A DNA stretch of 64,000 nt, taken from contig NC_087069.1 in the NCBI RefSeq assembly GCF_963678635.1, positions 23,796,303 through 23,860,302 on the forward strand. The letters run 5' to 3'. This document shows, in pieces, positions 1 through 9,531 of this stretch. The position numbers and the translations under genes were made by a program. The notes below the pieces were generated by a model that saw only the letters and a program-made list of their open reading frames with translations, was not told the DNA's origin and did not search any database. The first letter of the stretch is position 1. Every line of letters starts with the position of its first letter. The DNA is from Symsagittifera roscoffensis. Lineage: Eukaryota; Xenacoelomorpha; Acoela; Convolutidae.

Positions 1-374
1 TGCATCTTCTTGAAAATCAAAAGAAACATCACATTTTTCTCACAATTTTGCAAAACTTTTTGCAAGTTTCTCAGTAACGGTGAGTTTTTTTTATTTTAAA
101 ATATTTTTGGTAATTTTGTAAGCATATGAGAGAAAAATGATGGATTATCAAAAGTTTTTTATTGAAAAATTGACATGATCACTTTTACAAATCCATAACC
201 ATCAAAAAAACAGTCAATTTTTTTTAACAAACCATAATCATATTTTGAGTTTTGTACTTTACGAACTCTTTCCAGAAAAGCTGAACCTTTAGTTTGTGTG
301 GAAACTAGTTTCTGGTTAGAAAATAAATAATGACGTTTGAATTTTTTTTTGCGTAACAGTCTTTTTCTGCTCCT
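1..374. other. AT-rich sequence without a gene
   Basis: No open frame or structured element is visible. The stretch is dominated by A and T runs and leads into the first decayed copy of the Maverick membrane-protein/ATPase block. Confidence 0.5.
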
Positions 375-617
375 TTCTTTTAGTTTTCTGTGCCAGTTTT
401 TTGTTATAGTTTTGATGCTAGTATGTGCAAGTATGATGCTAGTTATACTTTTGATGCTAGTAGATCTCTTTTAGTTTTCGGTGCAGTTTTTTATTATAGT
501 TTTGACGCTAGTAAGTGCAATCGTTCGAATTATGTCATCCAAAACATGTGAAGAAACGACAGTTTGGGTAGTTATCTCATCAAGTACAGTTGGTTTTATT
601 CTACCTTCCCCATAGCT
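375..617 (+). pseudogene. Maverick small membrane protein, broken copy 1
   Basis: This is a decayed second copy of the two-helix protein at 3546-3803. The end still reads KTCEETTVWV then LPSP and stop, matching the intact copy nearly residue for residue. The upstream half is frameshifted and contains a local duplication: the coding stretch for the first hydrophobic helix appears at about 380-420 and again at about 470-510. A short ATPase-like frame follows after the stop, as in the intact copy. No function can be assigned beyond a membrane protein of the element. Confidence 0.55.
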
Positions 618-960
618 ATGATTTAAATAATATCTACCAAAGAACAAATTTTGATATCCTTATTTGGTCCAAGTGGATCTGAAAAATCACACTTTTTATT
701 TTTGATTGTTTGAATTTTGGTACTTTCATTTGACAGAGTTTTGTACTTTTATCAATATATCAACCTCTTTATAGTCAAATGCAAAGAAAAAACCTTAAAT
801 TTATCCAAGGAGTAGATTTTGACTCCATTGAAAAACTCCCCAATAACGGAATTAAGTATCTGCTTATAATTGATGTTTCTTGTGAAGAAATTTGAAATTC
901 CAAACAATTTGTAAAAAATGCCACTGCTGGGAGACACAGGGGTCTGCTCCTTTCCATTTC
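618..960 (+). pseudogene. Maverick packaging ATPase, broken copy 1
   Basis: Partial remnant of the ATPase also found at 3806-4545. A P-loop-like GPSGSEKS is encoded at 666-689, where the canonical motif would be GxxGxGK[ST]. Downstream the frame reads through a region of the type YLLIIDVSCEE, a probable Walker B strand, then NATAGRHRGL at about 915-950, a conserved box also present in copy 2. The presumed start ATG is followed at once by a stop, and a TGA interrupts the frame between the Walker B-like strand and NSKQF. Homology ends abruptly near 955. In viruses with jelly-roll capsids this ATPase family packages DNA into the capsid; this copy cannot do so. Confidence 0.65.
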
Positions 961-1693
961 AAGTTTTGATGAACAGCGCAGTCAAGTTGATTAAAAACTT
1001 CGCCAGTGGGTGAAATAACATTCGAATAAAATCTGTATTTGTTTAGAGTATAAAAACAACCAATAACTTGGTATGTGAAATGAAAATTACCCAATCGTTG
1101 TAAAATTTGATCGAAAGATGAACCAATCAGAAAAATGTGGAATTTGCAGTTTTCCAAAGAACACTAAGAATTATGGGTAGAGACACAAAAACAATGGGTT
1201 ACTAAATATTTTTCGCAGAAATCCCAGGAAACGGAAATAAATAGCAATTTTTCATTATAATCTGAATAAAAGCAGAGAAGAGCTTGACACATAGCTGCAG
1301 CCATCTTTAAAAAAAAAGATTTTTGCTGAGAAGTGTGGATTTATTTAGGAAAACTAACACCTACACAATTCCATTTTGGAAACTCCACAGAAAAATTCAA
1401 TTCATAGTTCTTTTTCCTTATATGGTTCATCAAATGACTCATATTGTTTACTTCCACTTTCATTTAATCAAAATCATTTTTCTCATTTCTCTTCATCTGA
1501 TCAGTTTGTTCTTCAAAAAAGTACTCAATAAAAATCACTAGTCCCAATCACATTGAATTCTCAAAAAATCAAACAAGAATTGGGAGATTTGCTTGGTCTC
1601 AAAATCTTACAAGGGAAAAATTAGTTTTGAACCCTGCTTTCAACTACTCAGGAAAAATGAGTTGAGACAACTTGTAAAAATACAGCAAAAAGG
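961..1693. other. no recognised gene
   Basis: A minus-strand open stretch at about 1157-960 and a plus-strand one at 1323-1541 exist, but neither has a recognisable motif. Both are rich in codons that arise by chance in AT-rich DNA. I regard the interval as non-coding. Confidence 0.35.
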
Positions 1694-2030
1694 AAGGAGA
1701 GGCAATCTCGGCAATCAGAAATACTCTTATTCACGATGCTGAGAACCTCAGACTCGTTCCTATATTGGAACTCACTTCTGATAAGAAGTCAACTATGGAT
1801 CAGGAGCTTGCTAACTGCAACAAAGAGTATGACATAGCACCTTACAATTGAAGACAAGTTTGCGTCACGATCAAGAAGTACAATGTTAACAAACCTCTCT
1901 ACATTCAGATTCGACTCTTCCTTGCAAAAGGGAATGAAGCAATGAAACAAGTTACCTATGTCGACTATACTTTGAACGAATTCAAAAAACTGTCCCAAGT
2001 TTTGGGAGGCTTTCTGTTTGTTGAGAACTG
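1694..2030 (+). pseudogene. unassigned coding remnant in the Maverick region
   Basis: One frame is open for about 110 codons apart from a single TGA near 1849. It has unusually protein-like composition for this DNA: EAISAIRNTLIHDAENL early and RLFLAKGNEAMKQVTYVDY late. No domain is recognised. Its position upstream of the ATPase and integrase remnants and on the same strand suggests it belonged to the same element. It could alternatively be a separate insertion. Confidence 0.35.
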
Positions 2031-2352
2031 TAATTTTCTCAAAATTATTTTTTATTTGGTATTGATGGTGAACAGTATGAGTTGGAATATTGGTTTTTCA
2101 AGAAACTTAATTATATAACTTCACGATAAATTAAGACTTTTTCTCAAATTATTCTAGAAAAAAAAGTCCCAAAAAAACACTAACTATTATAGAGTCACAA
2201 AACTTAGCAAACTTACAGAATTTTGACGTAGAATCACAACTATCTCATTTTGAGTGGACTCTGCATAATGGTAGAAGAAAACTTCTCATAGGACACCAAT
2301 CTGATACCAAAAAAAATAAATTTTACAACTACAAAGAGAGAAGAATATGATA

Positions 2353-2600
2353 AACTACTTGATATACTTCCTTCATTACTATGTTATGTAGAGACCTTCA
2401 AAAAATCTTGCTTCATTATTGACGAATGCACTATAGAAAATGAACGTACAGAAATTTAATGAAATTCTATGAATTTATGATAATTTACTTGATATAATTC
2501 CTTCATTACTAGGTTATGTAGAGACCGTCAAAAAATCTTGCACTATTATCGACGAATGCACTATAGAAAATGAACGTACAGAAATTGAATGAAATTCTAA
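2353..2600 (+). repeat. 131-bp tandem duplication inside a coding remnant
   Basis: Two near-identical copies lie end to end, beginning near 2356 and 2487. Each encodes the same short peptide, including VETFKKSC or VETVKKSC followed by IIDECTIENERTEI. The copies differ by a handful of substitutions. The shared peptide frame implies that coding DNA was duplicated. Confidence 0.7.
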
Positions 2601-2809
2601 GAAATTTTGAGATTATAAAGCAAGAATTTCCGTCAAATACGAAAAACAACTCATTAATTTTTACCTGTATTTTTTCGGACCCGGATATAAATTTGAAAGA
2701 AATGTACCAAAAATTTTCTTTTGGAGGACTAATTCGAAACAGAAATTCTTGTATGGATTACTTTTGCAAACTCCAAAAATTTAGACTACATGCATTGCTG
2801 GATCTGTGA
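2570..2809 (+). CDS. unassigned 79-codon open frame
   Basis: It begins inside the second copy of the 131-bp duplication and runs 79 codons from an ATG. It includes FSDPDINLKEMYQKFSFGG. No family is recognised. It may be a further piece of a Maverick gene, since it lies between other same-strand remnants, or a chance frame. Confidence 0.25.
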   Translation: MNVQKLNEILRNFEIIKQEFPSNTKNNSLIFTCIFSDPDINLKEMYQKFSFGGLIRNRNSCMDYFCKLQKFRLHALLDL

Positions 2810-2996
2810 AATCTACTACAAAAAAAGTCCTGGGTATTGTTATGTTGCACCTATTTTCCCCAGTTGATGCTTTCTTGGTCACGTGACTGGATTACTTTTC
2901 TGTTTATATGTTAAAATATTTGCTTCATCAGTATATGCATTGTTCGATTGTTAATCATTTTAACCAAAAAAAACTCCAGAAAAACCAGTTAACAGA

Positions 2997-3446
2997 ATGA
3001 GCCTTGTTGTTTTGGATATGGAATGTATTGAAAACAAAATACTGAAAGAATTAGGAGTTTATAAGGATGGACAAACTGTAGGATATTCCTTTCTTCCTCC
3101 CGAAAAATCCAAACCGACATCCCAATCCTCTTGGTGTACAAAGCATCTTCATGGAATCAGTTGGAGTAGTGGGTACAAGAAATATACAGAACTTGAAAAA
3201 ATACTGAAAAATCTAGAAGCCAGAGAAACGTAAATTTTAGCAAAAGGTTATGAAAAATGTAAGATTCTGTCAGAATTTTTGGAAACAAAGGTTTTTAATT
3301 TGGATGATTCCGCTTGCCCTTAATTTCAGTTTTTGATATTTAAAGATGAAGAATATGATTGGAGGTGTAGCAACTACCGATTTGGTCATGCAAAAATTCT
3401 TCAATGCGCAGAAAGAAAAGCATTTTCATACGGAACTTAAACTCGA
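2997..3446 (+). pseudogene. Maverick-associated protein with N-terminal DxE motif
   Basis: An ATG-initiated frame of 78 codons starts SLVVLDMECIENK and continues with a Cys/His-containing stretch, QSSWCTKHLHGISWS. After a stop near 3232 the same protein style resumes, with KGYEKCKILSEFLETK, NLDD, YDWRCSNYRFGH and CAERKAFSYGT, ending about 3446. The hydrophobic strand followed by D-x-E resembles the first motif of RNase H-fold exonucleases, but that is inference. A conserved DD and several Cys/His residues follow. One or more frame breaks show it is inactive. It lies directly upstream of the membrane protein and ATPase genes on the same strand. Confidence 0.45.
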
Positions 3447-3545
3447 TGTTTTTTCAACAAATTGTAAATCATAATAATCTTAATGTAAAGCATTTTTTGA
3501 ATTTTAATTGAATTTCATTGTCAACTTTTACTTTCTAGATTTAAG

Positions 3546-3803
3546 ATGGTCGATCAATGTGACAAGCATGTAAATTTAGGAAATTTTGTTTTTGATGAAG
3601 AAAATCACGAACGAAAAGCATGGAAGTTGTTTGGACGTACATGTAATAGATCTCTTTTAGTTTTTCTGTGCCAATTTTTTGTTATAGTTTTGATGCTAGT
3701 ATGTACAATCTTTCAAATTAGGTTATCCACAACATGTGAAGAAACAACAGTTTGGGTAATTATCTCATCAAGTACAGTTGGTTATATTCTACCTTCCCCA
3801 TAG
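3546..3803 (+). CDS. Maverick small two-helix membrane protein
   Basis: An intact 85-codon frame from ATG. The N-terminal 35 residues are polar (DEENHERKAWKLFGRTC), followed by a strongly hydrophobic helix at about residues 38-58 (LLVFLCQFFVIVLMLVCTI). After a short polar loop containing TCEETT comes a second hydrophobic stretch at about 70-83, ending LPSP. The stop at 3801-3803 is followed after two bases by the ATG of the ATPase remnant, a compact viral-type arrangement. A broken copy lies at 375-617. Small membrane proteins are common in Polinton-like elements, but the role here is unknown. Confidence 0.5.
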   Translation: MVDQCDKHVNLGNFVFDEENHERKAWKLFGRTCNRSLLVFLCQFFVIVLMLVCTIFQIRLSTTCEETTVWVIISSSTVGYILPSP

Positions 3804-3805
3804 CT

Positions 3806-4545
3806 ATGAATAAAATAATATCTACCAAAGAACACATTTTGATATCCTTAGTTGGTCCAAGTGGATCTGAAAAGCCACATTTTTTTTGATTGGTTGAAAT
3901 TTGGTACTTTTCAGCCAGCATTTGACAGAGTTTTGCACTTTTATCAACATTATCAACCTCTTTATAGCCAAATGCAAAGAAAAAACCTTAAATTTATCCA
4001 AGGAGTAGACTTTGACATGATTGAAAAACTTCCCAATAACGGAATGAAGTATCTGCTTACATTTGATGTTTCTTGTGAAGATACCACTGCTGGGAGACAC
4101 AGGGGTCTAAAAACAACACACATCAAACACAATTTTTTTCCTTGAAGCAAATTAGGAAGAGATAGTTGCAAAAAACCCACATAATCTTGTTCACGTTTTA
4201 CAAATCAAAACATTTAGTCAACAACTAGGTCTAGGATCTCAATTGAAAGAGTGGTATCAAGATGCAACATCTGTTCCTTATTGTCATTAACTTATTGATT
4301 TAACCCCAAAAACAGTTGATTCACTTGGGTAGTGGTCTAATAGTGGTTCAATTCCAACAAAATTTTATTTGCCAGCTGGAATAGAGACAAAATTGTTAGG
4401 CGATAAGTACTCATTACGTCTCTTTTCTCCAACTATTTCAAAAATTTTCTCTAGGACTTCGAAAATAATTCATTCTCAATTGTCCGAAAAATTTCATTCA
4501 GTTTCTGAGCGAGTGTTCATAAACCTTTTAAGAGGAGAGCTTCGA
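3806..4545 (+). pseudogene. Maverick packaging ATPase, copy 2
   Basis: The frame begins with ATG at 3806. A P-loop-like GPSGSEKP is encoded at 3854-3877, in which the third conserved Gly is Glu and the final Ser/Thr is Pro. A frameshift follows, then a long open stretch to 4143 with a hydrophobic strand KYLLTFDVSCE (probable Walker B, about 4047-4080) and TAGRHRGL at about 4087-4110. The C-terminal part continues with further breaks through SQQLGLGSQLKEWYQDATSV (about 4220-4280) and PTKFYLPAG (about 4350-4380). The layout matches A32/FtsK-HerA-like DNA-packaging ATPases of Polinton and adintovirus genomes. Motif damage and stops make it non-functional. Compared with copy 1 it lacks the short segment between SCEE and the ATAGRHRGL box. 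Confidence 0.7.
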
Positions 4546-4638
4546 GATCTTCGGAAAAAAGACGTAGTAAATTATCAAAAAGAAATTTTAGAACTAACAC
4601 AAAAAACACCCCATGTACACAAAAGAAGAATTTTTTAA
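4369..4638 (+). pseudogene. ATPase C-terminal region fused to an unassigned tail
   Basis: A 90-codon open frame begins within the ATPase C-terminal remnant and runs through SEKFHSVSERVF to KTPHVHKRRIF and stop. The first two thirds belong to the ATPase by continuity. The last 35 residues, basic and starting near RGELRDLRKKD, may be the start of a separate small gene. No domain is recognised in that tail. Confidence 0.4.
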
Positions 4639-4706
4639 GGTTCAGCCAAAGGGTTACAACTGATATCTATCATCACGCCCTTGGGTCATTAAATGATTGA
4701 CATAGT

Positions 4707-5119
4707 ATGGAAAAGTTTGTTTTAATTCCGTACTCAGTTTATCAAGCACAAAATACACTTCCAAGAAAACAAAAATTGGAACAAAAGCAAAAAAAAAGGA
4801 GATTGTACCAAAAAAATTTTGACTCTGTTTACAGTGCTATAAATGCGAGGTTGAAAACGAGTAACAATAAGCAATTTTTTGATATAATTTCGAATTCTCC
4901 TAGAATTTAATTCAGTCCGTCAGACAAAATGATTTTAGAGGATCGAGAAACAAAAGAATCTACTGAAGACTTTTTGTATGCACTATGTGAAAAAACACCA
5001 ATTTTCCAGATATTTGCTTTACTTTTTTGGAAGCAACTCATGTTCCTCCTAAACTTGTTATTAACAACAATGCCAAAGCAAAAGACATAGGAACTTGGAT
5101 CCCTTTCAAAATCTGAAAA
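4707..5119 (+). pseudogene. unassigned Maverick small protein
   Basis: From the ATG at 4707 a lysine-rich N-terminus (LPRKQKLEQKQKKRR) leads to FDSVYSAINARLKTSNNK and a stop near 4908. The product appears to continue in shifted frames through ILEDRETKESTEDFLYAL and ends AKDIGTWIPFKI with a stop near 5116. The estimated length is about 135 residues. It lies between the ATPase and integrase remnants in the same orientation and its end overlaps the start of the integrase frame. No catalytic motif is seen, and the function is unknown. Confidence 0.4.
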
Positions 5120-5960
5120 AGTAAGACTAAACAGATTGTATTCTAGGGATGGAGCTGCGTACGGTTCTATTCAAAACTTGAGTAAAGCTAGTGTTTTCAC
5201 AAAGAAGAAATTAGAAAAATTTTTACATCGTAGACAAAATTTCATCCTCCAGTCAGGCGTTTCCGAAGACTTCAAGCGCTTTCTAAATATATCAATGAAA
5301 TCTGGTGTATGGACTTGGCTTTTGTAGACAAGTTAGCTAGTCAAAGCAATGGAGTCAAGTGTTTATTAGATGCTGTATATTAGTCAAGTATATTTTTCGA
5401 GATTTCTCACAGATCAAACAATGAAAACAAAGTATGACAAATACACTTTACAAGCTTTCAGAAATTTTTTTTCTCGAAAAAACACTCCTGAAAAATTTTG
5501 GGTTGATAAAGGAACAGAAAATGTGGGAAGTGTTAAAAATTTTGCAAGGAGAAGGACATTGAAAATTACTCAACAACGAGTGAGACAGAAGCTGCATTTG
5601 CAGAGAAAGCAATTCAGTCTTTAAAACATATAATATATCGTTATATTGAAGATCATGGTGAAAATTTGTTCTCAAATTGCAGCAATTTGTTTCTACATTG
5701 AACTGTCGCAAAAATCGATCAATTGGAAAATCAACGAGAGATGTGAAAAATAGTGATTGAAAAATCGTTCATGAAATAAAATAAACCAAATTTCAAAATT
5801 AGCGATAGAGTTAGAAGATCCAAAAAAGATTTTCCGTTCCGAAAAGGATACGAACCACAGTTTGCAGATGAAATTTTAGAAATTTTTGGCGAAATCTACA
5901 AGAAAACCTTCTACAAACATCATCAAAGATCTCGAAAAAGAAGAAATTCAGGGAAATGAG
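5101..5960 (+). pseudogene. Maverick/Polinton DDE integrase
   Basis: Remnant of a retroviral-like integrase. An N-terminal helical stretch (LNRLYSRDGAAYGSIQNLSK, about 5122-5181) precedes the catalytic core. The first catalytic Asp lies in MDLAFVDKLA at about 5310-5340, the second in FWVDKGTE at about 5497-5520, and the Glu region in TEAAFAEKAIQSLKH at about 5588-5632. A basic C-terminal part follows, with SDRVRRSK, FPFRKGY and PQFADEILEI at about 5800-5885. At least four frame changes and stops separate these blocks, so it is dead. This integrase type is diagnostic of Maverick/Polinton elements. It faces the minus-strand capsid block. Confidence 0.8.
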
Positions 5961-6155
5961 AAAGAGCTGAGAAAATGTTCAAATTATTGGTAAGTCAATC
6001 TTTAAAGTGAATTTCTATCAATCAGTTTCTAAAATTTCATTTGTAAACTGTGGTTCATATCCTTTTTGGAACGGAATATCATTTTGAAAATTCTAACTCT
6101 ATCACAAATTTGCAAAAACTTGGAAATAAAATTTTATCTTGAAAAAACATTTTTA
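5760..6155. repeat. inverted duplication of the integrase C-terminal segment
   Basis: The segment 5765-5880, which encodes the integrase C-terminal region, reappears in inverse orientation at about 6029-6150. Both copies share the GATAGAGTTAGAA, CCGTTCC, AAAAGGATA and GAACCACAGTTT landmarks. About 150 bases separate the arms. The minus-strand copy keeps peptide features such as PFQKGYEPQFTNEILE. The structure could form a hairpin with arms of roughly 115 bp and suggests two elements of the same family joined head to head. Confidence 0.7.
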
Positions 6156-7059
6156 TATTGGAAAGTCGAATTTTTTTTTTTGGATTTTAAGTTTCAAAAG
6201 GTAGGTTTCGACAACAATTAGGTTTCAATTTAGTGCATGGGATCAAAAACTAATGTATCACAGAATATTTTTTATTCTGGAAAGAATCTCTTAAAAACTT
6301 ATGTCATCTTATTTATATTCCCCCAGGATATCTGAGGAAAATTTTCAAGAGGGGATTATCTTTGACAGGTTAATTATTCCGCTCCAAAGGATATCAGGGC
6401 AATCTTGACAGCTCCTCATGGTTGATTACTTTCATATCCCACTTCATCTTTTATTCTTCAGGTTATCTGGTGAACGGATGACGGCTCCATTATACTTATT
6501 AACTTTATTACTTATTTTATCTTTTTTTTTACATAATTATGCACTAAAAATTTGACAGATGCATATTAGCAGTTCCCCACAGAGTTAATGAAGCGTGCAA
6601 TACTTTCCTGACAGATTAAAATTTCAAATTTTTTTTTTTTTAAAATGAAATACATCCAATCAAAGTTGCCTGAACTTTTCATTGGAACTAAAAAATTGTC
6701 AAGTTTCGACCAATCAGATGTTTATATCTAGTTCTTCATTTTACCTCAACTTGATCATTTATTCTGTCACATTTCTTGCTACGATTCATTTGAGTTCTCT
6801 TTTATCACTTTGCCTTTAATCTTTGAAAAATTCTTTTAAATATCAAACATGTTTGTCAAATGCTCTGCCACGGTAAAAGCTTACACTGAAAAAAACATTG
6901 TATCATAATTTTTTTGTGTCTGATTTTTTTGTAAAATATGTTTTCTATCTCTCTCAGAGTAAACTTAAGAAAATTATACAATTTACTAGAAGTTGGTTAC
7001 AATTTTCGTAAATTTATTTACTCTATCGTTAATTTTTTCAATTGGGGGACTACAACATC
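6156..7059. other. AT-rich sequence without a gene
   Basis: No open frame or motif is seen between the inverted integrase copy and the protease remnant. Poly-T and poly-A runs dominate. Confidence 0.5.
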
Positions 7060-7506
7060 CATATTCCATCATCATTCTCCGTGTATTTCATCAAAAGTTC
7101 AGTTGCTAAGCTGATTTTTGTTAAAAAAAAAACTTAAGGAATTTTAAGAGTTAAATTACATAAAAAATCAAACAGTTCACTACATTGTATAGTTAATTAT
7201 CTACACTAAAAATCTACACTAATTATCAGTCTCTTGTAACATTCGAGGAACCATTCGTCGATACTTTTTTGTCAAAAAGGGTTAAGTTGACCTCCTTCTT
7301 CCCAAAGAATCAGCAAAGTAGTAACTTTTATCCAGTCGAGCAATCATGATCCAGTGTTCTCCTCTACCATCGCTTGGCGCTGAGTTAATAATTACAAAAA
7401 AGTATTTTGTTAGTTGAGGTACTGTATCAGAAGGGTATGATCCCATGTACTTGAACCTGAGCTCAGGAATTCTTTCATTAATTTGCAGAAGTGAAAAATT
7501 ATCCAT
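7060..7506 (-). pseudogene. Maverick adenain-like cysteine protease
   Basis: The N-terminal part is open for 74 codons from 7506 and carries GEHWIMIARLD, with the presumed catalytic His before Trp, then YYFADSLG with the acidic residue region. After a frame break near 7285 the minus strand reads KKYRRMVPRMLQETDN followed by a stop and CRFLV. That places a candidate catalytic Cys at about 7216-7218, immediately after the stop. The order His, acidic, Gln, Cys fits the adenovirus-type maturation protease used by Polinton-like elements to process capsid proteins. The frameshift and stops show it is inactive. It is the last gene of the minus-strand structural block. Confidence 0.7.
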
Positions 7507-7589
7507 CTCTGCAATTATAGGCTGATTAAATTCTAAGAAAAGAAATTGATAGTTTGCTGGTGTACTTAAGAATAAAAAAAAGAGAGAAT

Positions 7590-7836
7590 AATGACTTACA
7601 CACCGATAGGAATTGAATCAACAAAGTATCATACACAAACCATATGTAGTGGGCAAAGTTTATTGAACACTGTTTTACAGTCTAGATTGAAAAAGTGTCT
7701 CGGGTTTTCAACTAAACAGCATTCATTCTCTATTTTTTGTGGAATTTTAGGTCTGAAGAAAAACAAAATAGATAGTACAGAGACGATAACAAGAAAAGTC
7801 TCAAAAAAAACAATATTTTTATCGGAACCTGAAAAC
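7590..7836 (-). CDS. small membrane protein next to the capsid gene
   Basis: The minus-strand frame just downstream of the capsid stop has a hydrophobic segment (VFFETFLVIVSVLSILFFF) followed by a basic, Cys-containing region (RPKIPQKIENECC, then NLDCKTVFNKLCPL) and runs to about 7575. One transmembrane helix with a short tail is likely. No family is recognised. The first codon is uncertain because no ATG lies ahead of the hydrophobic segment in the frame. Its position between capsid and protease suggests a virion membrane or assembly protein. Confidence 0.4.
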
Positions 7837-9149
7837 TCAAAAGTTTTTAGCGACTGTTCCGAATTTTTCAATATGAATGTTTGATACTCTTTCTCCTAAG
7901 TGTTGATCACTTCCGTTACTTGTTCCAATGGAAATTGGAAAAACATTTCTAATCTCAAGCTTTCCCCACTAAATTCTGGAGAAGGCAACTGTTCAGCTGC
8001 ATCCTGTAGTGAAGTCAAGTCGAATACTAAAATATAGTGATTTTGATAAGCTGGAAAATCTTCGTTAAATTGCATTGCTTTCATTGTTCTAACATAAGGG
8101 CGACAAGGAGAAGTTGTATCTATTGAAATAATTGCTCTTCCGCCCGAATAATTCTAAGCTCTCTCAAATGAAATTGTTGATAATTGAAAGGGTTTTCATG
8201 AAAAAAAAACCTGCAACAGCTGATTTTGTTTTCATTGCAACAGCTCTTCTTCTGATTTTGGCATTATTGAAAAAATTTTCCCGAATAAACTGGTTTTGAC
8301 GAGATGGAATGATGATAAAGGTTCTTGCTATAGTTTCCATTTAATTGTAATGTGCAGGTTCCCTTTCCAGATTCCATTTCAAGTGTTGACGAGTAGGTTC
8401 AGCTACTAAAATTCTTCTAGTAAACAGCGAACAATCAACAATTTTCAGACTAACATTTGGATTATCAGACAGCATGTAAAAATTAGGTCTAGCTCGAATT
8501 AGTTCATTTTGAACTCTGGTTTTTGGTAGTAATAATTTTTTACAAGTCAATAAGTCAATGGCTAGCCTACCCCAAAGTGAAAAAGTTATCCCTGATCCTA
8601 AAGAATTTGCTCTATCGGTGAACGGATACATATCAAGTGCTTCCGAATATTCTTCAAAACTATATCCGTGACAAGCAAGTATTCCTTTATCACTCACTGC
8701 CGACGAATTGAACTCGTTCGATATTTGTGTTTTATGAGGATTTAATCCATTGGCGTTGTAAACCATTGTATTATTAAAATAAACTTCACAATTGGAGAAT
8801 AGAGAATGTAGTAGATTGTTTACATAAGTTAAGTAAGTTTGTGGTTCCTCATCTGAATCTTCCTCCGATTTTTCTTTATGTTCTGCTCTTTCTTTTTTGA
8901 AAGCATCAAACAATCTTCCTTTGAATAATTGAAGCTTTAAACTAACTGGGTATCACGCATATTCAAATAAAGATTACGGTCCGTCTCAAATTTAAACTCA
9001 ATACTGCTTTCATCTGAAGAAATACTGGGAAATACTTCTTGTGTGTAAGATAAAAAAAATTCTTTCCAAAACTGGGATTTATCAAAAATCTCGAAAGAAG
9101 AATTTGTAAAAGCTCCGTACCGAAAAAAAATACTTTGATTTATACTCAT
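7837..9149 (-). pseudogene. Maverick/adintovirus major capsid protein (hexon-like)
   Basis: About 437 codons starting with ATG at 9149. Segments in order are a 70-residue N-terminal part ending NLYLNMRDTQL, a frame change near 8937, then a 190-residue open stretch. That stretch contains an acidic linker (EEDSDEEPQ), NNLLHSLFSNCEVYFNN, LGSGITFSLWGRLAIDLL and PNFYMLSDNP. Further breaks lie near 8340, 8200 and 8160. The C-terminal region resumes with RELRII, then FDLTSLQDAAEQLP, LRLEMFFQFPL and a terminal AKNF before the stop at 7837-7839. NNLLHSLF and the C-terminal pattern fit the double jelly-roll capsid family seen in Polinton-like animal elements, the type represented by the C. elegans F54H12.2 annotation. 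Several frame breaks make it non-functional. Confidence 0.72.
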
Positions 9150-9514
9150 TTCATTTTGTCAAAAATGTTTTCGCGAGAGCGACTGATTTTTGAACTACTT
9201 TTTCGAGAAGTGGTTCTTCTAGTTCTACGCTTGAATTTCTTTTTTCCACCACCCAACTGTTTTCGAACTGTTTTCGTTCCAACCTCTTTCGCAAACGTTT
9301 TGAGTTTTTTTCGTCCACTGATATTTTCTTCAATCTCTGGAGCAGCAATTTCAAATAATCCTGCTCCGATTCTTTTTGCAGCTGGGACTATATGTTTTTT
9401 ACTAAAGGGAATTGTTGTTCTCCCAAGAGTTTGTGCATGAGCACCAAAACTTCTCCCACGTTGTCTTGCATGTCCACGAAAACTAGGAAAATTAGCTGAA
9501 CTTTGAGCAACCAT
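9146..9514 (-). CDS. Maverick basic core-like protein, intact
   Basis: An uninterrupted frame, MVAQSS to FDKMK, of about 122 residues from the ATG near 9514. It is rich in Lys and Arg, especially the C-terminal third (KKKFKRRTRRTTSRKSSSK). A glycine/arginine N-terminus (RGHARQRGRSFG) precedes a predicted amphipathic segment (IPFSKKHIVPAAKRIGAGLF). This resembles the basic minor virion proteins of adenovirus-like and Polinton genomes (pVI/pVII/pX type), which bind DNA or membrane. Its stop codon overlaps the ATG of the capsid gene as ATGA, and its start follows the penton stop by about 18 bases. It is the only structural gene here with no break. Confidence 0.6.
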   Translation of the reverse strand: MVAQSSANFPSFRGHARQRGRSFGAHAQTLGRTTIPFSKKHIVPAAKRIGAGLFEIAAPEIEENISGRKKLKTFAKEVGTKTVRKQLGGGKKKFKRRTRRTTSRKSSSKISRSRENIFDKMK

Positions 9515-9531
9515 TTCATATAAAGTATAAA

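Larger units (their letters stand above)
375..960 (+). repeat. direct repeat partner of 3650-4112
   Basis: The membrane-protein/ATPase block occurs twice in the same orientation, about 3.2 kb apart. Identity is high across the CEETTVWV, P-loop and ATAGRHRGL segments. The first copy keeps about 30 bases after SCEE that the second lacks. The second copy lacks the internal helix duplication. This is either a segmental duplication within one element or two nested elements of one family. Confidence 0.7.

Noticed and set aside
1323-1541. 72-codon plus-strand frame rich in Phe, His and Leu
   Set aside because: Composition fits random AT-rich sequence, with no motif and no continuity with neighbouring remnants.
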